Assembly: GCA_900472575.1 (NCBI GenBank)
Contig: UCIV01000024.1
Location: 124,001 to 188,000 of the forward strand
Source of the DNA: Hyphomicrobiales bacterium
GTDB taxonomy: Bacteria; Pseudomonadota; Alphaproteobacteria; Rhizobiales; Rhizobiaceae
Reading direction: 5' to 3'
Length of the DNA: 64,000 nt
A model generated the notes under the pieces. That model did not search any database. It was not told the origin of the DNA and saw only the letters and a program-made list of their open reading frames with translations. A program made the position numbers and the translations under genes. Shown piece by piece: positions 8,845-17,326 of this stretch (position 1 is the stretch's first letter; the number at the start of each line of letters is the position of its first letter).

Positions 8845-8882
8845 TTGACCTGAATGAGGTTGTCGTACAGATATACGCAACA
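8845..8882 (+). promoter_or_regulatory. Possible kduI promoter with overlapping operator-like site
   Basis: TTGACC (8845-8850) is followed after 18 bases by AGATAT (8869-8874), about 50 bases before the kduI start. GTTGtCGTA and TACGCAAC (8859-8882) form an imperfect inverted repeat over the -10. ACAGATaTACGCA here also matches ACAGATtTACGCA at 8722-8734 at 12 of 13 bases, so two related sites flank the divergent region. Confidence 0.4.
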
Positions 8883-8922
8883 CGTAGGATGAGATGGCTG
8901 CGGCCAATAGGAGGAGATGTCT

Positions 8923-9747
8923 ATGCTAAACGTCGAGACGAGGCACGCGGTGCACCCCGCTCAAGCGAAAGCCATGGGCACCGCGGAACTTCGCGCGCAT
9001 TTCCTTGCCTCGGATATGTTTCGCGAAGGCGAAATCCGGCTGATATATACGCATTACGACCGTTTCATTGTCGGTGGCGCTGTTCCTGCCGGCGGAACGT
9101 TGGTGCTCGATAAAGTGGAGGAAACCAAAACCCCTTCCTTACTTGATCGGCGGGAAATGGGCATCGTCAATATCGGTGACACCGGCACGGTAAGCATTGC
9201 CAGCGAGAGCTGGGAGCTGCAACACGGTGACGTGCTTTATATCGGCGCGGGCGCAGGTGCTGTTACCTTCAGCGGTGCAGGGCGTTTCTATATCACTTCT
9301 TGCCCGGCACACCGTTCCTGCCCCAACCGATTGATCACCAAGGCGGACAGCAAGGAAGTGAAGCTTGGCGCGTCCGAGACTTCCAACAAGCGGACCATCA
9401 ACCAGTTCATTCACCCGCTGGTGATGGAAAGCTGCCAGCTCGTTCTTGGATATACGGAACTCGAAGACGGCTCCGTCTGGAACACGATCCCCTCACATAT
9501 CCATGATCGCCGTATGGAAGCTTACCTCTATTTCGGCATGGAGCCGAAATCCCGGGTCCTGCACCTGATGGGCGAACCGCAGGAAACCCGCCACCTCTTT
9601 ATCGGCAACGAGGAAGGCGCGATTTCTCCGCCGTGGTCCATTCATTCCGGTGCCGGCATCGGCAGCTATACTTTTATCTGGGCGATGGCCGGGGACAATA
9701 TCGATTACACCGACATGGATTTCATCCAGCCTGAGGATCTTCTCTAG
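8923..9747 (+). CDS. kduI: 5-dehydro-4-deoxy-D-glucuronate isomerase
   Basis: Zn-dependent cupin isomerase converting 5-keto-4-deoxyuronate to 2,5-diketo-3-deoxygluconate in pectin and uronan breakdown; cytoplasmic. About 274 residues, the normal KduI length, with the family pattern YTHYDRFIVGG near residue 45, SCPAHRSCPNR in the middle, and the metal motif SHIHDRRMEAYLYF (two His and a Glu). AGGAGG at 8909-8914 sits 8 bases before the ATG at 8923 but only 2 before an in-frame ATG at 8917, so 8923 is preferred. It is divergent from the enolase-superfamily gene. KduD is not in the window, so the next pathway step must be elsewhere. Confidence 0.95.
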   Translation: MLNVETRHAVHPAQAKAMGTAELRAHFLASDMFREGEIRLIYTHYDRFIVGGAVPAGGTLVLDKVEETKTPSLLDRREMGIVNIGDTGTVSIASESWELQHGDVLYIGAGAGAVTFSGAGRFYITSCPAHRSCPNRLITKADSKEVKLGASETSNKRTINQFIHPLVMESCQLVLGYTELEDGSVWNTIPSHIHDRRMEAYLYFGMEPKSRVLHLMGEPQETRHLFIGNEEGAISPPWSIHSGAGIGSYTFIWAMAGDNIDYTDMDFIQPEDLL

Positions 9748-9762
9748 GCATGCGGCCAAACT

Positions 9763-9785
9763 CGAGGGCCGCAGGGCCCTCGTTT
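9763..9785 (+). terminator. Terminator after kduI
   Basis: CGAGGGCC (9763-9770) pairs perfectly with GGCCCTCG (9775-9782) around a GCAG loop and is followed by TTT. It starts 16 bases after the kduI stop. Confidence 0.7.
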
Positions 9786-9920
9786 CCAAATGGAACAAGA
9801 ACCATTCTCTTTCAAAACGAAGCCAGTTCGGGTGCTTGCGCCGCAAGCGCGCTGGAGAAGTAAAGATTATCGGGCGGCGATCGTTGGTGATCCGTCACCT
9901 CATGATTCAACTGATAGACG

Positions 9921-9944
9921 ATGCGAGAGACAGGTCTCTCGCAT
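9921..9944. terminator. Hairpin between convergent kduI and the epimerase operon
   Basis: ATGCGAGAGA (9921-9930) and TCTCTCGCAT (9935-9944) form a perfect 10-base stem with a CAGG loop. It lies about 50 bases beyond the stop of the minus-strand epimerase gene. There is no clear T run, so it may act as an RNA end-stabilising hairpin rather than a classical terminator. Confidence 0.5.
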
Positions 9945-9995
9945 GCGTTCCAGTCAAACGTAGTGCAAGACTACGACAGGGTAGCGACTGCCTGA

Positions 9996-10865
9996 TCAGC
10001 CACCGAGCACAAAGCGTGAGAAAGCGAGCGCATTGCGCGCGTCTTCGTCCATCTTCGCCTCGTCTGCACCATTGGTCAGGTCGCGCCAGACCTTGATGTC
10101 TGATCCGATCGTTCCGCCGGTCTTGACGAAGGGTTCCATCACCACGGCGCCGGTGTAGTTGATCTCGCGCAGCGCAAGACCGATCTCATGCCACGGCATT
10201 CTGCCGACACCCGGCACGCGACGATTGCTTTCGCCCGTGTGGAAATGGCCAAGCAGCGGGCCGGCGGTGCGGATGGCTTCGCCAAAGCTGTCTTCCTCGA
10301 TGTTCATATGGAACGTGTCGAGCATGACCTTGACGTTCGGCTTGCCGACTTCCTTGACGAAGGCCACACCTTCGGCTGCAGTGTTGAGAACGTGGTTCTC
10401 AAAGCGGTTGAGCACTTCGATGCACAGGTTGATGCCAAGGTTATTGGCGAAGTCGGCGATGCCGTGGATGCCTTCGACGCCGCGGGCGCGATCGCCTTCC
10501 TTGTCGACCGGTTTCGAATAATCGACCGGCCAGTAGGAATGAAGCGCGCCGCCGATCGTCTTGATGTCGAGCTTGGCGACATTGGTCAGCGTCTGTTCGA
10601 AGAATGCCTTGCCGGCCTTGCGCACGTCGGCATCGGGCGACGAAAGGTTCTTCGTCTTTGATGGGCCGATACCCGCGGTCAGGATGATACCATTATCCTT
10701 GGCGCTCTGCTTGATGGCGGCGAGATCGGCATCGCTATATTCGTTGATGTGATGGGCCGCGACTTCGATAATGTCGAAGCCGAGCTTGGCGACCTTTTCG
10801 ACATAGGGGCCGAATTTGGCGCTCCATTCATGTTCCCAGTAGGAGTAATAGATGCCGTGTTTCAT
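9996..10865 (-). CDS. dpe: D-psicose (D-allulose) 3-epimerase
   Basis: Interconverts D-fructose and D-allulose at C3 with a bound divalent metal (Mn); cytoplasmic TIM-barrel enzyme. The ATG at 10865 gives 289 residues and MKHGIYYSYWEHEW, the same start and length as the characterised Agrobacterium tumefaciens enzyme. Metal ligands fall at the same numbers, Glu150 (CIEVLNR), Asp183 (MLDTFHMN), His209 (GHFHTGES) and Glu244 (VVMEPF); Glu150 and Glu244 are also the catalytic pair. GAGAGG lies before the ATG; a start at 10880 would add five residues. It is the last gene of a seven-gene transport and catabolic operon, which makes allulose or a related ketose the likely imported sugar. Confidence 0.96.
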   Translation of the reverse strand: MKHGIYYSYWEHEWSAKFGPYVEKVAKLGFDIIEVAAHHINEYSDADLAAIKQSAKDNGIILTAGIGPSKTKNLSSPDADVRKAGKAFFEQTLTNVAKLDIKTIGGALHSYWPVDYSKPVDKEGDRARGVEGIHGIADFANNLGINLCIEVLNRFENHVLNTAAEGVAFVKEVGKPNVKVMLDTFHMNIEEDSFGEAIRTAGPLLGHFHTGESNRRVPGVGRMPWHEIGLALREINYTGAVVMEPFVKTGGTIGSDIKVWRDLTNGADEAKMDEDARNALAFSRFVLGG

Positions 10866-10977
10866 GGGAGCCTCTCTCAATTTTCAGCTGTCGCTGTCGG
10901 GGTTTCGATAAAGCGGCCAAGGGCTTGCCTCATTCGGCATCTCCTCCCTCTGACCAGTGTCGAAGGCATTTGGAGCG

Positions 10978-11667
10978 TCAGTCCTTTGTCTGACTGCTCC
11001 CCGGATTTTTCACGCGAAGGTCGGGCTCACTGCTGTTGGCGATGATCGACAGGCCGTTGGGAAGATCGTTTTCCTCGACCTTCCTGGTGATCTCGGCCTC
11101 ATCCAGACCAAAGCCGCGCCAGCGATCCTGCAACCTGGTTCGCAGATCGCTTTCATCGACATCGACGAAGACGGTGAAGTCGAAGATCGGCTTCAGACGA
11201 TCCCAAGGTGACTGGCTGGCGAGCAGGTAATTGCCTTCGCAGACGATGATATCGATGGATTGCGCGATCAGACGACCGCCGGCACGGGCGATTTCAATCG
11301 AGCGATCGAAGACCGGCACGGCGATCACGTCATCCTGATTGGCCTTGAGGCGCTCCAGCATATGTCGAAGCCCATGCGCATCGAATGTATCGATAGCGCC
11401 CTTGAACGGTCGACGTCCCATGTCTTCCAGCACCAAGTCATCATAATGGTAGCCATCCATCGGGAAGAGCGCTGCCGAAATATCGCCCTTGCCGTTCAGC
11501 TCATCCACGACCCGCTCGGCGATCGTCGATTTACCCGATCCGGGAGCTCCGGCGATCGCGATCATCACCCGTCGGCCTTTCTCCTGGCCGAAGCGATGGT
11601 GGGCTTGTGCGGCGATCTCGCGCGCATTGTCTTCTATCTTGCTCAAGGTGGTCCTCACCACGGTCAT
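10978..11667 (-). CDS. P-loop kinase of the uridine/pantothenate-kinase-like family (FrcK-like)
   Basis: Cytoplasmic kinase-like protein of 229 residues. Walker A GAPGSGKST is near residue 40, and PMDGYHYDD near residue 69 is the substrate-binding motif of the phosphoribulokinase/uridine kinase fold; CEGNYLL near residue 144 is the Walker B-like strand. A homologous kinase accompanies the fructose ABC operon of Sinorhizobium (FrcK), where its exact role is unclear. Sitting between two ketose epimerases, it may phosphorylate the sugar released by them (inference). It starts 21 bases after the preceding epimerase gene ends and is followed by 112 bases before dpe. Confidence 0.87.
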   Translation of the reverse strand: MTVVRTTLSKIEDNAREIAAQAHHRFGQEKGRRVMIAIAGAPGSGKSTIAERVVDELNGKGDISAALFPMDGYHYDDLVLEDMGRRPFKGAIDTFDAHGLRHMLERLKANQDDVIAVPVFDRSIEIARAGGRLIAQSIDIIVCEGNYLLASQSPWDRLKPIFDFTVFVDVDESDLRTRLQDRWRGFGLDEAEITRKVEENDLPNGLSIIANSSEPDLRVKNPGSSQTKD

Positions 11668-11688
11668 TGAAGAATAGGGCCGGCCGTC

Positions 11689-12555
11689 TCAAGGGTGGGC
11701 GGTCGCTTGGAAAATCCGGTATTGTTCCGCCTTGTTGCGCAGGAATGACAGGCCATTGTCGAGCACTTCGTCAACATCACGGGCGACGGGGCGCCAGGTC
11801 GAGATATCGCCCGGCATCACAGCCTGCATGGTCACGAAGCTTTCAAGCGTCAGCAGGCCCTTGAAGCCGATCGCTGCGAGCGCACCAAACAGTTCATCCC
11901 AGGCGATGTTGCCATAACCCGGCGTGCCGCGGTCGCTTTCCGACATATGCATGCATTTCAGATGATCACGCGCGGCAATGATGCCGTTGGCAATGCCCTT
12001 TTCCTCCATGTTCATATGGAATGTGTCGAGGTGGACAAAGACATTGTCGAGGCCGATCCGCTCGACCAACGCGACGGCCTGCTCGGCGGAATTGATCAAG
12101 TGGCTCTCATAGCGGTTGACTGCCTCGATGCCGAATTCCAGCCCGAGCGCCTTGGCATGTTTGGCGGCGGTACCGAGCGCACGGGTCAGGTTGTCGTATT
12201 CGCCTTCAGTCGGCGGAAAACCGGTCCGCTCATTGGTGCCACCGAAGGTCACGCCGGTGAGTGCCTCGGCGCCGATCTCCTTGGCCTTATCAAGGGCCGC
12301 CGTCAGATGCTCGATCGCCGCATCAGGGCGAACCGAGGCCCAGGCTCTTTCCGGCAGCACGAGCGAGCAGACGGAACGGAGACTATGCTTTTCGAGCAGC
12401 GCACGCGTATGGCCTGTATCGACAGACGCAAGATCGATCAGCGGGATCTCGATATAATCCTGGCCATGCTGGGCAGCACCGGCAATGGCGCGCTCGGCAC
12501 CGGCATGGTCCCAGACGGTGGACCAGACCATTGCATGAATACCGAAACCTTGCAT
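11689..12555 (-). CDS. Second sugar epimerase of the D-tagatose/D-psicose 3-epimerase family
   Basis: TIM-barrel epimerase of 288 residues, clearly paralogous to dpe in fold but divergent in sequence. The four metal-binding residues are in place: Glu144 (GIEAVNRYE), Asp177 (HLDTFHMN), His203 (CMHMSES) and Glu238 (LTLESF). The N-terminal part, which shapes the sugar pocket, differs (FGIHAMVWS rather than HGIYYSYWE), so a different sugar or sugar phosphate is likely, for example L-ribulose, D-tagatose or a tetrulose. It begins 1 base after the permease stop, so it is part of the operon. Exact substrate unknown. Confidence 0.9.
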   Translation of the reverse strand: MQGFGIHAMVWSTVWDHAGAERAIAGAAQHGQDYIEIPLIDLASVDTGHTRALLEKHSLRSVCSLVLPERAWASVRPDAAIEHLTAALDKAKEIGAEALTGVTFGGTNERTGFPPTEGEYDNLTRALGTAAKHAKALGLEFGIEAVNRYESHLINSAEQAVALVERIGLDNVFVHLDTFHMNMEEKGIANGIIAARDHLKCMHMSESDRGTPGYGNIAWDELFGALAAIGFKGLLTLESFVTMQAVMPGDISTWRPVARDVDEVLDNGLSFLRNKAEQYRIFQATAHP

Positions 12556-12556
12556 G

Positions 12557-13552
12557 TCAGATCTTCTTTCTACGGGATGCGAAATAGGAGGAAACGATGG
12601 TGCGGGCCGCCATCACCACGATCATCAGCACGCCCCAGAGCGCCGTTGCCAGATGCTGGTTGGCGCCCATCAGGTTGAGGCCGGAAGAAAGAAGCTGCAG
12701 CACGACGAGCGCGACGAACACTGGCAATACGCGACCAAAGCCGCCGAACGGATTGATACCCCCGAGAAATGCCGCAAGCACGGTGATCAGCAGATAGGAT
12801 TCCCCGTGGCCGATACGAACCGAGTTGAAACGGGCAAGCATGATAATGCCGGCGACGGCACACATGACACCCGACAGCGTGTAGACGAGCATGATGATGC
12901 GGCGGGTGTTGAGGCCCGAATACTGCCCGGCCTCGACATTGGAGCCGATCATCAGCAGCCCGAAGCCGAGTTTGCTGCGGGTCAGGAGAACCTGCCAGAT
13001 CCCAACACAGACAATGAAGATCAGAAGCGGGATCGGCAGACCGAAGATCGATCCATGACCGATCGGCTCCATATAGCTCGGGAAGCCCGAGACATCGCCG
13101 CCACGCGTCAGGAACTCGCCAAGACCGCGCAGGAAGATCATCATCGACAGGGTGACAAGGATCGGGTGAGCGCGTGTGTAGGCAATCGCCGCGCCGGTCA
13201 TCAGGCCGGCCGCGGCACCGGTTGCCACGGCGGCCGCAACCGCAATCACGAATGCGCCACCCGACGCATCGACGCCGCCAAAGGCCTGCAGAACGCTTGC
13301 GGCGGCAAGGCCGGAGAGATTGGCGGTGAAGGTCACCGACAGATTGATGCCACCGGTCAGGAGAGGCAGCAGCATAGCAAGTGTGAGCAGGCCGAGTTCG
13401 GGAAGCTGGAAAGCGACCGAACCAAATGTGCCAAGCGACAGGAAGTTGTCTGCGCCAAGGCCGAAGATGACCATCACCACCACGAAGGCGATGACCGGGC
13501 CTGCCATGTCAGCGCCGAACGTTTTGTTGAACTTCTGTATCAGCGACGACAT
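12557..13552 (-). CDS. CUT2-type sugar ABC transporter permease (RbsC-like)
   Basis: Inner-membrane permease of 331 residues with about eight to ten hydrophobic segments and the family end region LGGINPFGGFGR followed by LNLMGANQHL. The start at 13552 (MSSLIQKF) overlaps the stop of the other permease by one base (TGATG), with GAGGGAGG just upstream. A longer frame starting at 13756 runs through the other gene and is rejected. It works with the second permease and the double-domain ATPase in a ribose/fructose-type importer. Confidence 0.95.
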   Translation of the reverse strand: MSSLIQKFNKTFGADMAGPVIAFVVVMVIFGLGADNFLSLGTFGSVAFQLPELGLLTLAMLLPLLTGGINLSVTFTANLSGLAAASVLQAFGGVDASGGAFVIAVAAAVATGAAAGLMTGAAIAYTRAHPILVTLSMMIFLRGLGEFLTRGGDVSGFPSYMEPIGHGSIFGLPIPLLIFIVCVGIWQVLLTRSKLGFGLLMIGSNVEAGQYSGLNTRRIIMLVYTLSGVMCAVAGIIMLARFNSVRIGHGESYLLITVLAAFLGGINPFGGFGRVLPVFVALVVLQLLSSGLNLMGANQHLATALWGVLMIVVMAARTIVSSYFASRRKKI

Positions 13553-14580
13553 CAGTGCGCCTCCCTCTTCTGGGCTTGACCCTTCTGGATATTGCCCTTG
13601 GCAAAGAACGGCAGAAGCTTGTCGATCCGTGCGGAGGAGAGCGTGATGGCGACGAGGATGATGGCGCCGACGATCATCTTGAAGGCGAAGGGCGAAACGC
13701 CCATCAGGTTGAGACCGTTCTGGGTAATCGACACCATCAGCACGCCAAGCACACAACCGATGACCGATCCCTTGCCGCCGCCAAGCCGCGCACCGCCGAG
13801 AACGGTTGCGGCAAGCACGTCGAGTTCACGGCCGTAAAGGGCGTTCGGCACGACTTCTTCGGCATAATGCGCCTGCATCAACCCGCCGATTCCCGCCATC
13901 AGGCCAAGCCATCCAAACGAGATGTAATGCATGGCGCCGATATTGATGCCGAAGCGGCGCGCACCTTCCGGATTGTCGCCGAAGGCATAAAGCTGGCGGC
14001 CGATCGTAGTGCGGGACATCATGAACCAGGTGGCGACGCAGCAGAGGATCATCACCACGACCGGCAATGTCAGTTCCAGCCAGGAGCCGTCACTCATCTC
14101 ACGTTCGTAGAAGACGACACGCGTGGTCAGCCATTCCGGCAGGTCGTAGATCGATACGCCCTTGGTGAAGAACATCAGCAAGCCGAAGAAGATATTGAAG
14201 GTCGAGATGGTCGCGACGATCGAGATGATCTGCAGCTTGTAGACAAGCGCTGCATTGATCAGCCCGAGCCCGATGCCGACCGCACCAGCGATGATGAAGC
14301 CTTCGGCCCAATTGCCGCCGCCCAGATACGCAATTGCCAGCGCGGTCACATACTGCACCACGGAGGCCGCCACCGCGAATGAGATGTCGATGCCGCCGGA
14401 GATCAGCACGACAAGCAGGCCGACCGCGAAAATGATGTTGACGGCCGAGACGTTCAAAACGTCGAAGGCATTGGAGATCGTGAAGAACCTGTCCGTCGCG
14501 AACGAAAGCGCGATGCAAAGGACGATCATCACGGCGAACAGCGTGAACTCGGTCGTGTGGCCAAGCATCAACCTACGCAT
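13552..14580 (-). CDS. CUT2-type sugar ABC transporter permease (RbsC-like)
   Basis: Second inner-membrane permease, 342 residues. The motif ISGGIDISFA near residue 60 is the RbsC-family signature, and ATVLGGARLGGGKGS near residue 270 is the conserved cytoplasmic loop. Its start overlaps the end of the ATPase gene by 8 bases. The end INGLNLMG-type segment (TQNGLNLMGVSPF) is shared with the neighbouring permease, suggesting an old duplication and a heterodimeric channel. Confidence 0.95.
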   Translation of the reverse strand: MRRLMLGHTTEFTLFAVMIVLCIALSFATDRFFTISNAFDVLNVSAVNIIFAVGLLVVLISGGIDISFAVAASVVQYVTALAIAYLGGGNWAEGFIIAGAVGIGLGLINAALVYKLQIISIVATISTFNIFFGLLMFFTKGVSIYDLPEWLTTRVVFYEREMSDGSWLELTLPVVVMILCCVATWFMMSRTTIGRQLYAFGDNPEGARRFGINIGAMHYISFGWLGLMAGIGGLMQAHYAEEVVPNALYGRELDVLAATVLGGARLGGGKGSVIGCVLGVLMVSITQNGLNLMGVSPFAFKMIVGAIILVAITLSSARIDKLLPFFAKGNIQKGQAQKREAH

Positions 14581-16066
14581 AGACTTTTCCTTCCAGGTCG
14601 GTCAGCGACATCTGCCGCGGGTCATAGGTCGCCTTGATCCGGCCTTCGGCCATATGGATGATGCGATCCGCGTTGAAATAGACCTCCGGCGGCTCGTCGG
14701 AGATGAGGATGATCGACAGACCGTCGGCAGCAAGCTTGCGTACGATCTCGAAGATGCCTGCGCGGGCGCCGACATCGACACCAACCGTCGGCGCATCGAG
14801 GATGAGAATTTTGGGTCCGATCGCGAGCCATTTGGCAATCGCGACGCGCTGCTGGTTACCGCCCGACAACGTTCGGATCGGATCTTCCGGCTTGCCGATC
14901 TTGACGCCGAGCGCGGAAATCCAGTGCGCGACGACATTTTCCTTTTTCGGAGGCGAGATGAGGCCACCCGACAGGATGCGATCAAGCGAAGCCATGACGA
15001 GATTGTCAGCGATCGACTGCGGCTGGTTGAGGCCGAGCGACAGGCGATCCTCCGAAAGATAGGCGACACCCGCACGAATGGCTTCCCGGTTGGAGCCGAA
15101 GTGGACCGTCTCTCCATCGAGCACGATCTCGCCGGAATGCGGTTTGCGCATGCCGAAAAGGGTGAGCGCCAGTTCTGTACGGCCGGCACCCAGAAGCCCG
15201 GTCACGCCCAGTGTTTCGCCGCGGCGCAGATCGAAGGAAATATTCTCGAATTCGTTGGCACGGGAAAGGTTCTTCACCGACAGAACAACCGGCTGATCGT
15301 CGTGATCGGCAGCGATGACGGCGCTGTCGAAATTGCGGCCGGTCATCAGCTCTGTCACTCGTGACTGGGTCATGCCTTCGACGGGGAAGACGCCGACCAG
15401 CGCGCCATCACGCAGGACGGTCATCCGATCGGAAATCTCCAGCACTTCGGCCAGGCGATGCGAAACGAAGACAACTGCCACGCCGGATGCTGAGAGATTG
15501 CGGACGATCTCGATCAGGTAATCGGTTTCGGACTGGGTCAGTGACGCCGTCGGCTCGTCCATGAAGACAAGCCGCGCTTCGCCGACCAGCGCGCGGGCGA
15601 TGGCGACGATCTGGCGCTGCGCAATCGGCAGCTCCTTCAACGGCAGATGCAGGTCGAGCGAGACGCCGAGGCGGGCAAGCGCCTTTTCGGCGGCCTTCTC
15701 CATCGCGCGCTTGTCTACAAGGCCATATTTGCCGCTCACTGCGTATTGGAAGCCGATATTCTCGGCGACGGTCATCTCGCCGAACAGCGCCAGATCCTGC
15801 CAGATCACCTGAATGCCGAGCGACTGGGCCATGCTCGGCGTCATGGCGGTGATCGGTTGCCCGTCGAAGTAAAACTCCGCGCCGTCTTCAGGCTTGTAGA
15901 CACCGGTAATGATCTTGATCAGCGTACTCTTGCCGCAGCCGTTTTCGCCGGCAAGGCAATGCACTTCCCCGGGATTGACCTCGAACGAGACGCCTTTCAG
16001 GGCGCGAACGCCGCCGAATGTAATCTTGATGTTCTTGAGGGACAGGAGCGGTTCGGCGCTCATCAT
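14573..16066 (-). CDS. CUT2-type sugar ABC transporter ATP-binding protein (RbsA/MglA-like)
   Basis: Double-domain ATPase of 497 residues energising the sugar importer. The first half has Walker A GENGCGKS near residue 41, degenerate signature LPIAQRQIV and Walker B LVFMDEPTAS; the second half has a degenerate P loop GLLGAGRT, signature LSGGNQQRV and LILDAPTVGVD. One strong and one weak ATP site is the rule in this family. Two ATGs open the gene (16066 and 16063). It is 112 bases downstream of the binding-protein gene with a stem-loop between, which would let the binding protein be made in excess. Confidence 0.96.
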   Translation of the reverse strand: MMSAEPLLSLKNIKITFGGVRALKGVSFEVNPGEVHCLAGENGCGKSTLIKIITGVYKPEDGAEFYFDGQPITAMTPSMAQSLGIQVIWQDLALFGEMTVAENIGFQYAVSGKYGLVDKRAMEKAAEKALARLGVSLDLHLPLKELPIAQRQIVAIARALVGEARLVFMDEPTASLTQSETDYLIEIVRNLSASGVAVVFVSHRLAEVLEISDRMTVLRDGALVGVFPVEGMTQSRVTELMTGRNFDSAVIAADHDDQPVVLSVKNLSRANEFENISFDLRRGETLGVTGLLGAGRTELALTLFGMRKPHSGEIVLDGETVHFGSNREAIRAGVAYLSEDRLSLGLNQPQSIADNLVMASLDRILSGGLISPPKKENVVAHWISALGVKIGKPEDPIRTLSGGNQQRVAIAKWLAIGPKILILDAPTVGVDVGARAGIFEIVRKLAADGLSIILISDEPPEVYFNADRIIHMAEGRIKATYDPRQMSLTDLEGKVYA

Positions 16067-16135
16067 GGCAAATCTCTTCGCTCAGCCGCCTTTGTGGGCG
16101 GATGCTGTGGACGACGGAATTGTCGAGGATAGGTC

Positions 16136-16156
16136 GCGCCCGGCATGCCCGGGCGC
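16136..16156 (-). repeat. Stem-loop between binding-protein and ATPase genes
   Basis: GCGCCCGG (16136-16143) pairs with CCGGGCGC (16149-16156) around CATGC, 22 bases after the binding-protein stop. There is no T run, so it is more likely to protect the upstream mRNA or reduce read-through than to stop transcription fully. Confidence 0.6.
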
Positions 16157-16178
16157 GGCCCGTTGGGCTTGGGGAGGA

Positions 16179-17156
16179 TCAGAGGCCCATGGAAACCAGC
16201 TTGTCGATGCTTTCCTTATCGATCTTCAGCAGCTGATCGACGACGATCGTGTTACCTTCAGGATTGATCTTGCCGAGGCCCGGAATGTCGTCGCCAGCCT
16301 TGGGATCCTGACCCTTGGCAATGCGATCGGCAAGCGTGATGAACACTTCCCCGGCCTGTTTGGGATTCCACATGAACCCGCCTGTCAGCGCACCGGACTT
16401 GATCAACTTTGCACCCTGTCCCGGCGAGAACGGACCGATGACGAAGACCTTGCCGTCCTTGCGGCGTTCTTCCACCGCGCGGCCAGCGCCAATCGGTCCC
16501 TGCGAACCGAAGGCCAGGAAGCCCTTGAGATCAGCGTTGGCCGACATGAGATCGAGTGCCGTCGAGCGGCTCTTATCCAGATCCTCGGCCACGCCGTAAC
16601 GATCACCGATGAGTTTCATGTCGGGATAGTTGGCCTTGATGTACGCGATGGCTCCATCCGCCCAGGCATTGTGCAGCGGCACGGTCAGCGAGCCGACAAA
16701 CACCGCGTAGGAACCCTTGCCGCCCATCTTTTCAGCAAGCAGCTTGCCATGTGCCTCACCAAAACCCTTGGCGGATGCAAGTTCGAAATCCCAGGTGGCC
16801 CCGGCCTGATTGGGCGATTCATGGGTGATGACCTTGATGCCTGCGTCCTGCGCTTTTTTCAGCACGGGCTCCAGCACCTTGGCATCGTTCGGGACGACGC
16901 CGATGAAGTCAACCTTCTGAGCGATCAAGTCTTCGATGGCGCGCACCTGAAGCGCCGGGTCTGCGCTCGTCGGGCCTACCATGAAGCCCTGGACGCCGAG
17001 CTTGGCGCTCTGCTCCTTGATACCGGCTTCCATGGCGTTGAACCACGGAATGCCACCGATTTTCACGACGACGCCGACCTTCGGTCCATCGGCAAATGCC
17101 GCGGATGAAAGCAGCGCCAGCGACAGGCCGATAGCGGCCGCGATCATTTTCTTCAT
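16179..17156 (-). CDS. Sugar ABC transporter substrate-binding protein (RbsB-like)
   Basis: Periplasmic sugar-binding protein of 325 residues, Peripla_BP_4 type. The ATG at 17156 is preceded by GGAGGAGGAA and starts the signal peptide MKKMIAAAIGLSLALLSSAA, cut near FA/DGPK. A longer frame from 17270 would bury this signal and is rejected. The mature part has the two-lobed fold motifs VVVKIGGIPWF near the start and ITHESPNQ in the middle. It is the first gene of the rare-ketose operon and is divergent from the LacI-type regulator. Ligand inferred as D-allulose or a related ketose from the epimerases. Confidence 0.95.
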   Translation of the reverse strand: MKKMIAAAIGLSLALLSSAAFADGPKVGVVVKIGGIPWFNAMEAGIKEQSAKLGVQGFMVGPTSADPALQVRAIEDLIAQKVDFIGVVPNDAKVLEPVLKKAQDAGIKVITHESPNQAGATWDFELASAKGFGEAHGKLLAEKMGGKGSYAVFVGSLTVPLHNAWADGAIAYIKANYPDMKLIGDRYGVAEDLDKSRSTALDLMSANADLKGFLAFGSQGPIGAGRAVEERRKDGKVFVIGPFSPGQGAKLIKSGALTGGFMWNPKQAGEVFITLADRIAKGQDPKAGDDIPGLGKINPEGNTIVVDQLLKIDKESIDKLVSMGL

Positions 17157-17282
17157 GGATGTTCCTCCTCCAAAGACACTGCGGCAAGCAGATCCGCGCA
17201 ACAGCTCTTCTCCGCTGCGCTTGAAAATCTCCCGTCTCGCCCATTCGAGACGCTCCCTTGCCACTCCCATAGCAATCTAGAT

Positions 17283-17302
17283 ACGCACAATCGATATTGC
17301 AT
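17283..17302. promoter_or_regulatory. Second (weaker) LacI-type operator of the rare-ketose operon
   Basis: ACGCACAATCGATATTGCAT is an imperfect palindrome sharing GCACAATCGAT with the site at 17305-17324. The two centres are 22 bases apart, two helical turns, so two dimers could bind the same face. Confidence 0.6.
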
Positions 17303-17304
17303 TT

Positions 17305-17324
17305 TTGCACAATCGATGGTGCAA
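17305..17324. promoter_or_regulatory. LacI-type operator in the divergent promoter of the rare-ketose operon
   Basis: TTGCACAATCGATGGTGCAA matches its reverse complement at 18 of 20 positions and has the central CG expected for LacI-family operators. It lies just downstream of the predicted minus-strand -10, where a repressor would block transcription, and 74 bases before the regulator start. Confidence 0.75.
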
Positions 17325-17326
17325 TA

